The notes under the pieces were generated by a model, which did not search any database, was not told the origin of the DNA, and was given only the letters and a program-made list of their open reading frames with translations. From CAYPHJ01 sp964410485 (lineage in GTDB: Bacteria > Desulfobacterota > Binatia > UBA9968): a stretch of 64,000 nt of DNA. Positions 16,304-24,971 of the stretch are shown here, one piece after another. The first letter of the stretch is position 1, and the number at the start of each line of letters is the position of its first letter. The stretch covers positions 1 to 64,000 of the forward strand of contig CAYPHJ010000009.1 of assembly GCA_964410485.1 (NCBI GenBank), in the 5' to 3' direction. Position numbers and translations under genes: made by a program.

Positions 16304-17641
16304 ATGCTTCAGTCCAAACGCCAGGAAACGGACAGGGGGACATCTGTACGGCAAGAAGCCGACCGGAGGAGATCCGTCTCAGGGGGCGCTGAGGTCAAGA
16401 ACTTATTGCTGGAGCGGACTCGGGAGCTTTCCGCCCTGCTCGCAATTTCGCAAACCGCAACGCAGTCACTGGAGACGGAAAAGATTCTAAACGATACCCT
16501 AGATAAGTCGTTGGAGATCCTTAACTTCGATGTGGGCTATATCCGAACCCTGGATCGCGAAAAGAAAAATTTGGTTGTCAGAGTTGCCAGAGGCTTATCT
16601 TCCCCCGAGTTCTTGAACACCCCCGTTCCCTTGGATGCTCCGCACGCCATCGTCGGGAAAATTGTCTTCGAAACACAAAAGCCTTACATCAGTACCGACA
16701 TTCGGAAAAACCCGATGTTTAAGGCGCGGAGCATGGAACGAGAAGGGCTTATCTCCGTGGCCATGATTCCTATTCTCTCGAAGCGAAGCGCGTTGGGTTT
16801 CATGGCGGTCGGTAGCAAGTATTTTCATAAATTCACTAGAGCTGAGATTCGTCTTTTGCGCGCCTTCAGCGCCCAGCTTGGCGGCGCGCTGCAGAACGCC
16901 GAGCTGTACGATACTAGCCAGGCTCAAGCCGCTCAGCTTGCCGCATGGAACCGGATGCTGGAGGAGCGCGTAGAGGAGCAAGTGACGCAGCTTGAGCGTT
17001 TGAGCCGACTAAAACGTTTTTTCTCGCCTCAACTGGCTGAGCTGATTGTTTCTGGTGGCGCCGAGGACCCTCTTAAGAGTCATCGTAGGGATATCACAGT
17101 GATTTTCTTGGACCTACGAGGGTTTACTGCATTTGCGGAGACAACAGAACCCGAAGAAGTTATGGGTGTCCTCCGGGAGTACCACGCCCAGATGGGTAAA
17201 CTGATTCTGGAGCATGAGGGGACTCTAGAGAGGTTCACCGGCGACGGAATGATGGTTTTTTTCAACGATCCCGTGCCGGTAACAAACCCGGCGGAACGGG
17301 CGATTCGCATGGCACTCGCGATGCGCGAGCGAGTGGAGGAACTTGTTCTCAAATGGCGTAAGCTGGGTTATGAACTCGACTTCGGCGTTGGAATCGCGCA
17401 GGGCTATGCTACCATCGGCGGCATCGGCTTTGAGGGGCGTTGGGACTATGGTGCAATCGGCACCGTAACCAACCTTGCCTCCCGTCTATGTGGTGAGGCT
17501 AAACCGGGCCAGATTCTGGTTCCACGACGATTAGCCGGAGCGGTGGAGAGCCTTGTGGAGACAGAACCCGTCGGAGACTTGGCTCTTAAGGGCTTCCAGC
17601 GTCCCGTTGCAGCATACAATATCCTTCGACTCAAAGAGTAG
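16304..17641 (+). CDS. GAF domain-containing class III adenylate cyclase
   Basis: 445 residues. The N-terminal ~35 residues are polar; a GAF domain spans about 45-200 (AISQTATQSLETEKILNDTLDKSLEIL... LGFMAVGSKYFHKFTRAEIRLLRAFSAQLG). A coiled-coil linker follows (QLAAWNRMLEERVEEQVTQLERLSRL), then a class III cyclase domain (~255-445). Metal-binding aspartates are seen in FLDLRGFTAF and FTGDGMMVFF; the transition-state Asn and Arg are in IGTVTNLASRLC. The purine-specifying pair reads Arg (LERF) and Thr (IGT) where classical cyclases have Lys and Asp; Thr at this position is the class IIIb mark. It is likely soluble, making cAMP in response to a GAF ligand. A cAMP-type receptor is encoded at 61.4-62.1 kb. 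Confidence 0.88.
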   Translation: MLQSKRQETDRGTSVRQEADRRRSVSGGAEVKNLLLERTRELSALLAISQTATQSLETEKILNDTLDKSLEILNFDVGYIRTLDREKKNLVVRVARGLSSPEFLNTPVPLDAPHAIVGKIVFETQKPYISTDIRKNPMFKARSMEREGLISVAMIPILSKRSALGFMAVGSKYFHKFTRAEIRLLRAFSAQLGGALQNAELYDTSQAQAAQLAAWNRMLEERVEEQVTQLERLSRLKRFFSPQLAELIVSGGAEDPLKSHRRDITVIFLDLRGFTAFAETTEPEEVMGVLREYHAQMGKLILEHEGTLERFTGDGMMVFFNDPVPVTNPAERAIRMALAMRERVEELVLKWRKLGYELDFGVGIAQGYATIGGIGFEGRWDYGAIGTVTNLASRLCGEAKPGQILVPRRLAGAVESLVETEPVGDLALKGFQRPVAAYNILRLKE

Positions 17642-17833
17642 AAACGACATGTTCGATATTTTTCCGTTCTCAACTAACCGCGAATACGCGGCAACAGTTC
17701 GGAGACCGGTCTTCTGCAGCAGTTGGCTCTTTGAACGTCGAAAAAAATGGGCCAACATCAACCGCCACGCCGGGCGTCGTCTTCTTTTCTAGTTGCGCAC
17801 ACGCATTCTGAATCGAGGGCGAGATGAATCAAC

Positions 17834-19306
17834 CTAGTGACGGTTCGGTTTGCCGACAAAGCCGGGACCAAAGCCGGCCTCATGAGCAGCCCACCCTCCT
17901 GCCACTCGCCCGCTGAAGATAGACGGACCCAGCATGGTGCCTTCGAGCCCAGCGCGCCCGTTTATGTGGCCGCCGGCCATTCCCGCGACTTCGCCTGCAG
18001 CATATAAGCCGGGGATCGGTTCAAAATGCTTGTTTAAGACACGGCAGCGAAGATCGGTCTTGACACCGCCAAAATTCTTTCGCGCGAGCGGAAAGATCTG
18101 AATCGCGTAATAGGGTGGTGTGTCGAATTTCTTCGATAGCTTAAGCGACTTGCCAAACTCCGGTTCCTTTTCGAGGCCGTCATCGAAAGCTTTGTTGTAC
18201 CGCTCGATGGTCGCGAGAAATGAAGACACGTCGACTTCGATCTTGCGCGCCAGCTCCGCCAGAGATTCAGCCTTTCGTATGTACGGCGAATTGTCCAGCA
18301 GCTCCTGGACTTTACTGCGTAAAACCTTATCGCCGTCACGGTAGTACGGATCCGCTACTTCCATTTTCGCTGTCATGAGGGTATCGAGAACGGCCCAGGC
18401 ATGAGGCGGATTTTGTCTCAACAATGCTGGAGTGGCGGAGGCGCCGCCCGTGAGAGATTCGTTGTGGAATCTTTTGCCCTGCTGATTGAACCACACGTAA
18501 CCGGGTGTCAAGCGGAAAACAAGGCCGCGCCTGCCGGAAGGGTCCCGATAATCGGGGGTGGCGTAGACATAGAACCAGATATGGTCCATGTGCGTGAAAT
18601 AACCACTCAGTTCGCGAATCATCTTGTGGCCCGTCCCCGTCGCGCCGAAGCCCGAACCTTCCATAACTTTGAACTCCCTGAACTCGGGTCGCTGCTCCAG
18701 AACCATATCAAGGTTGGAGTTAAAACCCCCTGTGGCAACGACGACGGTCTTGCTGCGGATTTCAATGGGTTCTTTGCGGGCGTTGCTCGCTGTGACCCCG
18801 CAGACGCGACCGTCTTGCGTGACGAGTTTTCCTGCTGTAGTGGTCGTCAGCACTTGCGTCTTGCCTCTGGCCTTCATGGAATTGATCAGTGCAGTCATCA
18901 AGCCCAGTCCATTGTTGGCGGGACGATGCCAACGAAACACTCGGTTGCCTTCTTGGAATTTCATGTCCACCCATTTGGCCCCATTGCGCTCGGCCCAATA
19001 GTAGAGGTCGTGAAGTGAATGCTCGATGTAGTATCTCGCCCATATCTCATCTGCCGCTCCCTGGCCCCACTTGACCCAATCCTCAAAGGCCAGATCTGGG
19101 GTGTCTTTGATTCCTTGAGCTTGTTGAAGCGGCGTTCCAACGATCAAACAACCGCCACCCGAAATAGCCGCCGTTCCCCCCAGTTCCTCGGTCTGTTCAA
19201 GTACGACCGTTGTGGCTCCGGCGTCCGCCGCTTCTATGGCCGCCGCTACACCGGCTCCACCACCTCCAATGATTACGATATCGACGTCGATACGAGTGTT
19301 ATCCAT
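17834..19306 (-). CDS. FAD-dependent oxidoreductase of the fumarate reductase/ketosteroid dehydrogenase type
   Basis: 490 residues. The FAD-binding fold is IDVDIVIIGGGGAGVAAAIEAADAG, with LEQTEELGGTAAISGGG after it; the substrate cap lies in the middle, and the end reads LYAAGEVAGMAGGHINGRAGLEGTMLG, the second FAD contact. Such enzymes include tricarballylate dehydrogenase, urocanate reductase and ketosteroid dehydrogenases. ATG 19306 has GGGAGC upstream and is chosen over 19345. It is divergent from a TctC protein; the pairing recalls tcu-type carboxylate use, but no direct proof exists. Confidence 0.85.
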   Translation of the reverse strand: MDNTRIDVDIVIIGGGGAGVAAAIEAADAGATTVVLEQTEELGGTAAISGGGCLIVGTPLQQAQGIKDTPDLAFEDWVKWGQGAADEIWARYYIEHSLHDLYYWAERNGAKWVDMKFQEGNRVFRWHRPANNGLGLMTALINSMKARGKTQVLTTTTAGKLVTQDGRVCGVTASNARKEPIEIRSKTVVVATGGFNSNLDMVLEQRPEFREFKVMEGSGFGATGTGHKMIRELSGYFTHMDHIWFYVYATPDYRDPSGRRGLVFRLTPGYVWFNQQGKRFHNESLTGGASATPALLRQNPPHAWAVLDTLMTAKMEVADPYYRDGDKVLRSKVQELLDNSPYIRKAESLAELARKIEVDVSSFLATIERYNKAFDDGLEKEPEFGKSLKLSKKFDTPPYYAIQIFPLARKNFGGVKTDLRCRVLNKHFEPIPGLYAAGEVAGMAGGHINGRAGLEGTMLGPSIFSGRVAGGWAAHEAGFGPGFVGKPNRH

Positions 19307-19358
19307 GTGCCAGCTCCCGAGCGTGATTTGTTTATCGTTTACCACAGCCTAATGTCTA

Positions 19359-19390
19359 GGTTCAATGTTCAAAGTTCAGCGTTCAAACTT
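19359..19390. repeat. GTTCAA-type simple repeat
   Basis: Degenerate repeats of the word GTTCAA (GGTTCAATGTTCAAAGTTC and continuing) lie in the divergent spacer. Comparable words recur at 30217-30262 and 34231-34290. Non-coding. Confidence 0.55.
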
Positions 19391-19496
19391 CGTACCCCCG
19401 AAGACCAGAAAGCACCCGTATTGACAGCACCCGTACTATCGTAATAGGCAAGATTAAGAGTAACCGACGCGAATGTCGACAAAGCGAGGAGGTCCT

Positions 19497-20540
19497 ATGG
19501 GCAAGATGTTCTCCCTGGCGCTTCTCATCGTCGTTTCCCTTGAGTTTCATCCTGCCAATACGGCATTCGGAGACGATTTCTACCGCGGTAAGAGGATGCA
19601 GATGGTGGTGTCCTCGCCACCGGGCGGAGGATACGACCTCTACAGCAGGATCCTGGCGCGTCACTTGCCCAATCACATTCCGGGAAACCCCACGATCGTC
19701 GTGCAGAACATGCCGGGTGGGGGCCATTTGATCGCGACACGATACCTTTACAGCCTGGGCAAGCGCGATGGTCTCACGATCGCTTCGCTGTCCCGCAGCA
19801 TCCCCAATCAGGAAATCTTTATGGGGGGGCCGAAAGAAGCAAAGTTTCGTTCGACCGATTTTACCTGGCTGGGTAGCATCACGGACGAAGTTCAGGCCTG
19901 TGTGGTGCGTCACGACGTTCCGGCGAAAACACTTGAAGATTTGAAGACTGCGGCCAAACCCGTGGCCATGGGCGGCCAGGCTCGGGGCATCGAGCCTTCG
20001 GATTACGGCAGGCTGCTGCGCGAGGTCTTCAAGGCCAACGTGCGGGTGATCGATGGATATACGGGCACGGGACCCCGGCGTGTGGCTTTGGATCAAGGCG
20101 AATTGGAGGGGGTTTGCGGTTGGTCATGGACATCAGTGAAAGGCACGAGCCAGGAATGGCTGGACAAGGGTTTCATCCGAATTATCGCGCAGCTCGGCAT
20201 GAAGCCGCACCCGGAGTTGACGGAAAGAAAGGTGCCGTTCCTGTTGGACAAGGCGCCCGACGAGGCTTCCCGGCGGCTCATGGAAGTTCTCTTTAGCCGC
20301 CTCGCTATCGGCCGTCCCTTCCTGGCGCCTCCCGGGGTGCCGCGGGAGCGCGTGAAGCTTCTCCGCACGGCATTTGACAAGACGATGAAGGACCCGGCCT
20401 TTCTGGCTGAAACGAGCAGACTTGGGCTGGAGGTGGATCCGCTTAGCGGCGATGAGGTGGAAAAATTAATCACGAAGATCTTCGACTATCCTGCCGACAT
20501 CCTCGCCAAAGCAACCAAGATTGTCATGGAGAGCCCGTAA
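19497..20540 (+). CDS. TctC/Bug-family periplasmic solute-binding protein
   Basis: 347 residues: a signal peptide (MGKMFSLALLIVVSLEF, cleavage near residue 25) and the TctC fold with FYRGKRMQMVVSSPPGGGYDLYSRILARHL and GNPTIVVQNMPGGGHLIATRYLY. The family binds carboxylates, often di- or tricarboxylates or aromatic acids, for tripartite tricarboxylate transporters. No tctA/tctB membrane genes are in the window. GAGGAGGT upstream selects ATG 19497 over 19473. It sits between the flavoprotein gene and the UbiD-ligase operon, so its ligand may be the substrate of that route. Confidence 0.88.
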   Translation: MGKMFSLALLIVVSLEFHPANTAFGDDFYRGKRMQMVVSSPPGGGYDLYSRILARHLPNHIPGNPTIVVQNMPGGGHLIATRYLYSLGKRDGLTIASLSRSIPNQEIFMGGPKEAKFRSTDFTWLGSITDEVQACVVRHDVPAKTLEDLKTAAKPVAMGGQARGIEPSDYGRLLREVFKANVRVIDGYTGTGPRRVALDQGELEGVCGWSWTSVKGTSQEWLDKGFIRIIAQLGMKPHPELTERKVPFLLDKAPDEASRRLMEVLFSRLAIGRPFLAPPGVPRERVKLLRTAFDKTMKDPAFLAETSRLGLEVDPLSGDEVEKLITKIFDYPADILAKATKIVMESP

Positions 20541-20567
20541 CGACGGGCAAAGCTCCGCCCTGTAGTT

Positions 20568-22172
20568 TCAACTCTCGCGGATTTTGCCTTGTGCGTCAGT
20601 GAAACTGCTGCGCAGAATCTTTCCCACTCGGCTTTTGGGTAGCGCGTCGGCGACTTTGATAGTGTGCGGCAATTTAAAAAGCGCAAGTCGCGCGCGCAAA
20701 TGTTCTCGGATCGACTCAAGTACGACCGCGGCGGTCTGCCCCTGCTGCAAAACCACCGCAGCGCAGATCTTATTGCCAATCTCAGGATCAGCTTCGGGAA
20801 ACACCAGAGCCTCGGTTACCGCTGGATGGCTTTGAAGCGCGTTTTCGATTTCAGCAGGGGAAATAAAAATGCCGCGGCTTTTGAAACAGTCGTCACGGCG
20901 GCCCGCAATGAAGTAATAGCCCTCCTCGTCGTGATAAGCGAGGTCGCCCGTGAAGTACCAGCCGCCACGAATTACCGACCGCGTCTGTTCAGCATCTTTG
21001 TAGTAGCCGAGAAACAGCCCGGGATCTTTTGTGGAGATGGCAAACTGGCCGAGTTCCCCAGCCGTCACCTTGTGATAATCATCGTCGAGAATGGCCACCC
21101 CAACGCCGGCGAGCGGTTTGCCGACGGAACCGGGTTTCACCGGGTGTGCTTCCCCCTGCCCGATGACGAGCTGATATTCCGAGACGCCGTAATGTTCGTA
21201 GATCTCGCAGCCGACCCGGCTCTTCCACTCCTGGTAGGTGGCTTCGTGCAAAGCCTCGCCCGTTGAATGGCCGCAGCGCAGGCTCTTGAGATTGTAAGAT
21301 TTCTCGAATCCGGGCAGCGCGAGCAAGCGCCGGTAAACCGTGGCGACGGAATAAAGGACGGTAACTTGATACTGTTCGATTGCCGCCAAGACTTTTTGCG
21401 GCGTGGCACGACCGGCCAGGACCGCGCTGGCAACCCCGTTGCGCAGCGGAAACAACAGATTGTGTCCAAGGGCGCTGATAAAGCTCCATTCGCCCGTCGC
21501 CATCACAATATCATTTTCGCGTGGCGGGAGCCGACGGCGGTTGAGATCCCCCAGCGCCACGATCCAGCGATGCGCGTGAACGATGCCCTTGGGCTTTCCT
21601 GTTGTGCCGGAGGTGTAGACGATAAAGGCCGGCTCTTCCGCTACGGTGTCGGCTGTCTCTACGTGACCAATTCCGCCGCGCACCAGCGACTCGAAAGGAA
21701 TCTCCGCTTGCGCCGCCGCGCCGGCGCAAATAACGTTCCTATTCGCAAACGTGTCGCGCAGTTCGCGGACAGCGCTCGCGCGCGAACCCTGAGTCACGAC
21801 ACACTTGGGCGCGGTCTGGTCCGCGACATTCTTTAATTCACCGGTCGACAAGAGCGAGTTGACAAGCACCGGAATAGCCCCAATCTTCACCGCGCCCAGA
21901 AAAGCTATGGCAAATTCCGGTGAGTTGCCCATCATGATCAGTATCAGATCGCCCTTGTCGACTCCGAGCCTGGCAAAGCCGCTCGCGGCAGCCTCGATTT
22001 GCCGGTCGAGCCGCTCATAGCTGAGACTTTCCCCTTCCCACAGGAGTGCCGTGCGACCGCCCAGGCCGCCGCTCAGTGCCGGTTCCATAACTTCCCGCGC
22101 GAGATTCAAGCGCGCGGGGAACGTTCTATAAGTTGACCAGGTTCTGGCGTCTAAGCCTCTCGGTGCCGTCAT
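20568..22172 (-). CDS. Acyl-CoA ligase, benzoate-CoA ligase-like
   Basis: 534 residues of the ANL adenylate-forming superfamily. Motifs in order: P-loop FIVYTSGTTGKPKGIVHAHR, core YEHYGVSEYQ, adenine/ribose site GGWYFTGDLAYHDEEGYYF, hinge GRRDDCFKSRG, and catalytic Lys in LPKSRVGKILR. The arrangement and the YGVSE motif resemble benzoate/2-aminobenzoate and short aryl-CoA ligases. Reaction: acid + ATP + CoA to acyl-CoA + AMP + PPi. It starts one base after the enoyl-CoA hydratase stop, the last gene of the minus-strand UbiD operon. Confidence 0.88.
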   Translation of the reverse strand: MTAPRGLDARTWSTYRTFPARLNLAREVMEPALSGGLGGRTALLWEGESLSYERLDRQIEAAASGFARLGVDKGDLILIMMGNSPEFAIAFLGAVKIGAIPVLVNSLLSTGELKNVADQTAPKCVVTQGSRASAVRELRDTFANRNVICAGAAAQAEIPFESLVRGGIGHVETADTVAEEPAFIVYTSGTTGKPKGIVHAHRWIVALGDLNRRRLPPRENDIVMATGEWSFISALGHNLLFPLRNGVASAVLAGRATPQKVLAAIEQYQVTVLYSVATVYRRLLALPGFEKSYNLKSLRCGHSTGEALHEATYQEWKSRVGCEIYEHYGVSEYQLVIGQGEAHPVKPGSVGKPLAGVGVAILDDDYHKVTAGELGQFAISTKDPGLFLGYYKDAEQTRSVIRGGWYFTGDLAYHDEEGYYFIAGRRDDCFKSRGIFISPAEIENALQSHPAVTEALVFPEADPEIGNKICAAVVLQQGQTAAVVLESIREHLRARLALFKLPHTIKVADALPKSRVGKILRSSFTDAQGKIRES

Positions 22173-22173
22173 T

Positions 22174-23088
22174 TCACGTTTTCTTTTTCTTGGCTGCGCT
22201 CGAGGATGCCGGCTGCTGTCGGGTATTTTCTGAATAGGAGAAACGGGGCGGTCGTTTTTCCTTAAAGGCTCTCATCCCTTCGAGACAATCGTTGGTCCGG
22301 GTGATTTCCAGCACCGCTTCCAGCTCTTGCCGATACCCTTCGTCGGTACGGTTCCAGTTCCAGTACATCTTAACTAGCCGCTTGGCATGACGCACGGAAA
22401 GATAAGGACGACTTGCAATTTTCCCCGCCAGGGAGAACGCCGCCTCGCGCAATCTTCCATGGGGCACCACCTCGTCGACCAGACCGATGCGCAGTGCCTC
22501 CGCGGCGTCGACGATCTCGCCGGTAAGGATCAAGCGCATGGCGCGCCCGACGCCGACTAGTTTGGGTAGATTGCGCGCGCCGCCGCTCTCGGGCACGAAC
22601 CCAGCGGGTACGGCCACTTCGCCCAGGCGCGCGCGATCGGAAGCAATGCGCATGTCACAGAGGGTTGCCATTTCGAGACCCACACCTACGGCCGGACCAT
22701 TGATTGCCGCGATCGTGACCTGGGGCAGATCTTCCAGCTTGCGCATCGCGCTTTGCAGCACGCGATGGCGCAGATCGTTGAAAAAATAATGCGCCATTTC
22801 TTTATAAGGGCCGGTGATTCCCATCGAGCCCTCAAAAGCCCCCAGGACCTCTCCTTCGGACATCAGATCTCCGCCGGCACAAAAGCCCCGCCCCTCGCCG
22901 GTTAAAATAATGACTCGCACGGAGGAGTTGCCCGCGATTTCGTTGCAGAGAGCGTCGAGTTCCAGACGCATGAGCGGATCAACGGCATTGAGTCTCTCTG
23001 GTCGATTGAGCGTGATCAGACCTAAGGTCGGTTCGCCGGGATGGTGAGGGTTTTCATGAACCGACCACTTAATGGCTTGGTACTCCAT
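22174..23088 (-). CDS. Enoyl-CoA hydratase/isomerase family protein
   Basis: 304 residues of the crotonase superfamily. The oxyanion-hole segments are GRGFCAGGDL (near residue 70) and INGPAVGVGLEMATLCDMRIA, followed by VPAGFVPESGGARNLPKLVG. The C-terminal tail is Ser/Lys-rich (SSSAAKKKK). AAGGAG nine bases before the ATG supports the start. Expected activity is hydration, isomerisation or C-C cleavage of a CoA thioester. It is placed between the UbiD decarboxylase (59 bases) and the acyl-CoA ligase (1 base) genes. Confidence 0.88.
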   Translation of the reverse strand: MEYQAIKWSVHENPHHPGEPTLGLITLNRPERLNAVDPLMRLELDALCNEIAGNSSVRVIILTGEGRGFCAGGDLMSEGEVLGAFEGSMGITGPYKEMAHYFFNDLRHRVLQSAMRKLEDLPQVTIAAINGPAVGVGLEMATLCDMRIASDRARLGEVAVPAGFVPESGGARNLPKLVGVGRAMRLILTGEIVDAAEALRIGLVDEVVPHGRLREAAFSLAGKIASRPYLSVRHAKRLVKMYWNWNRTDEGYRQELEAVLEITRTNDCLEGMRAFKEKRPPRFSYSENTRQQPASSSAAKKKKT

Positions 23089-23147
23089 CGATGAACGCTC
23101 CTTTAGAAATTTGGCTCAGTGAAATTCGGCTGGACGGTGGAAAGGCG

Positions 23148-24878
23148 TCACGGTTTCTTTCCAGTTCCCTCGCCCTCAGAAGGATTCGGGAGCCGGGATC
23201 GCTCGTGAACCTGACCATAGTAGGACGTGTTAGGCGGAATCTCGTCGGCGCGGCGTCGCTCGTGCGCCATCCTTGACCCAGTCTGCCAAAATTCGCCAGC
23301 CGTCGCGAGCCGGGCTTCCTCATCCAGCTCGGGGTGCCAATCGCCGAGCGAATATCCATACCAAGGAGACTCCGGCTCCAGTTTCGGCAAACCAAGCTTC
23401 TCCCAGAGCTTGCGAGCGCGTTCCATATATTCCTGTTTGGGCAACGAGATCGGTGGAAAGGTCTCTTTCAAAGTTGCATCCCAGAGCAGACAGGAATCCT
23501 CTGCCGAGCCACGCGCGTCGTGCCGCGGCGCATGGCCGACATCCATTCCACGCACGATCTGTACGTCGCGGTGAGGTTGCGAGCGGTATCCGAGTGCCCA
23601 AAACACGGCGTCGAGATTTTCCGGATCGATATCTTGATCAACGGCAATGACGATCTTTGACATGGACGGACGAAAGGCCACGGCTCCCATCAGCGCCCGC
23701 CAGATCTCTGCTTGAGTAGGCGCGCTCATTTGCACGATGGTGAGTTTTTGAGTTGCGGTGAGAGGCTCGTGAAGCACCACGCGGGTAACACTCTTTACGC
23801 CGAGCGCGTGCTTGAGATGGTCGAGATAAAGAGGCTCGTAGGCCATCTTTTTCATCACGCTGGATTCCGAAGGCGTAACCTGGCTGATGATGGAACATAG
23901 AATCGCATTCTTCCGACGTGTGATGCAGGTTACCTCCATAAACGGATTGTATTCTTTGGGATTCACGTGACCGTGAGACTCGCCAAACGGCGCCTCGGGC
24001 TCGAGCCACTCGGTCGAGATCCATCCCTCGATGATGATCTCGGAATCGGCGGGCACCATGAGCGGGACCGTTTTTGCCTTTACGACGCGAATGGGCGCTT
24101 TAACGAGACCGCCGGCGACGGCAAGCTCATCGACATCATAGTTGAGCTTTTGCGCCGCCACATAGGAGACGACCGGTGCTCCCCCGATGGACAGGGCCGC
24201 GGGCATTTTTTCCCCGCGCGCGCGGTACTTCTCCCAGTGAACGTAGATTCCCTGCCCGAGTTCGAGCGAAGGATTGCACCCCAGTCGATTCGGCGCCTTC
24301 ACCATGGCTCGATAGGTGCCGATATTCTGGATGCCGCTCTCCGGGTCTTTGGTAATGTAATGGGCAGCGCTGATGTAGGGGGCATTGTCCCAGCCGGGCG
24401 TGGAAATCGGCACCGGGATGGCGTCGAGGCCCCTTCCGCGAATATGGAGATCTTTCTCCTCGATCACCAGCTCGTGGACAGGTGCGGCCTGGGAGGGGAT
24501 TTCTACCGGTGGGATGGGATTGGTCTTCGCCTCGGCCCAGAGCTGATTTACTTTTGCAGCATCGCTGCATAGACCGATACCGTAAATTGCGCGGTTCGCC
24601 GCCAGCGCGCCAACGGCCACCGGAATGTCGTAGCGACTACCTTTCGCATCCACCGGCTTCTCAAATAGAAATGCTTTACGATCCTTTTCTTTGATGCCAC
24701 CGCGAAATTGCCAGCGCACTAATGGATGCATTTCCTGATCTTTATCGATGGCTTCTTTGACGCGGATCAACAGTCCTTCGGATTCCAGACGCGCCAAATG
24801 TTCGTGCAGATCGGGATACGCGCGAGGTACGACAGCACCTGACTGTAAAGCTTGAGCCGATTGTTTCTCCGCGATCAT
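23148..24878 (-). CDS. UbiD family (prenylated-FMN) decarboxylase
   Basis: 576 residues. UbiD marks are LAANRAIYGIGL, INIGTYRAMVKAPNRLG-like and YISAAHYITKDPESG in the N half. The catalytic region is SEIIIEGWI (E..E) followed by PEAPFGESHGHV, and AVDQDIDPENLDAVFWALGYR lies late. Members decarboxylate or carboxylate aromatic or alpha,beta-unsaturated acids using prenylated FMN, which needs a UbiX partner not found here. GGAGG five bases before ATG 24878 selects this start rather than 24956. First gene of the operon with a crotonase and an acyl-CoA ligase; divergent from an MFS carrier. Confidence 0.9.
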   Translation of the reverse strand: MIAEKQSAQALQSGAVVPRAYPDLHEHLARLESEGLLIRVKEAIDKDQEMHPLVRWQFRGGIKEKDRKAFLFEKPVDAKGSRYDIPVAVGALAANRAIYGIGLCSDAAKVNQLWAEAKTNPIPPVEIPSQAAPVHELVIEEKDLHIRGRGLDAIPVPISTPGWDNAPYISAAHYITKDPESGIQNIGTYRAMVKAPNRLGCNPSLELGQGIYVHWEKYRARGEKMPAALSIGGAPVVSYVAAQKLNYDVDELAVAGGLVKAPIRVVKAKTVPLMVPADSEIIIEGWISTEWLEPEAPFGESHGHVNPKEYNPFMEVTCITRRKNAILCSIISQVTPSESSVMKKMAYEPLYLDHLKHALGVKSVTRVVLHEPLTATQKLTIVQMSAPTQAEIWRALMGAVAFRPSMSKIVIAVDQDIDPENLDAVFWALGYRSQPHRDVQIVRGMDVGHAPRHDARGSAEDSCLLWDATLKETFPPISLPKQEYMERARKLWEKLGLPKLEPESPWYGYSLGDWHPELDEEARLATAGEFWQTGSRMAHERRRADEIPPNTSYYGQVHERSRLPNPSEGEGTGKKP

Positions 24879-24971
24879 GGTTCCTCCAGCGGGCTGTGCT
24901 GCTGCACAGGCACCGAACGATTGGTTGTTAATATTCCGGCTGTCTGTTAAAGACAAGCTCTTTGTTTTGCT

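Noticed and set aside
17649..17792. A 47-codon frame after the adenylate cyclase
   Set aside because: Weak ribosome binding site, no similarity recognised; cannot be supported as a gene.
20533..20548. Hairpin GCCCGT/ACGGGC at the end of the TctC gene as a terminator
   Set aside because: It overlaps the stop codon and has no T-run on either strand.
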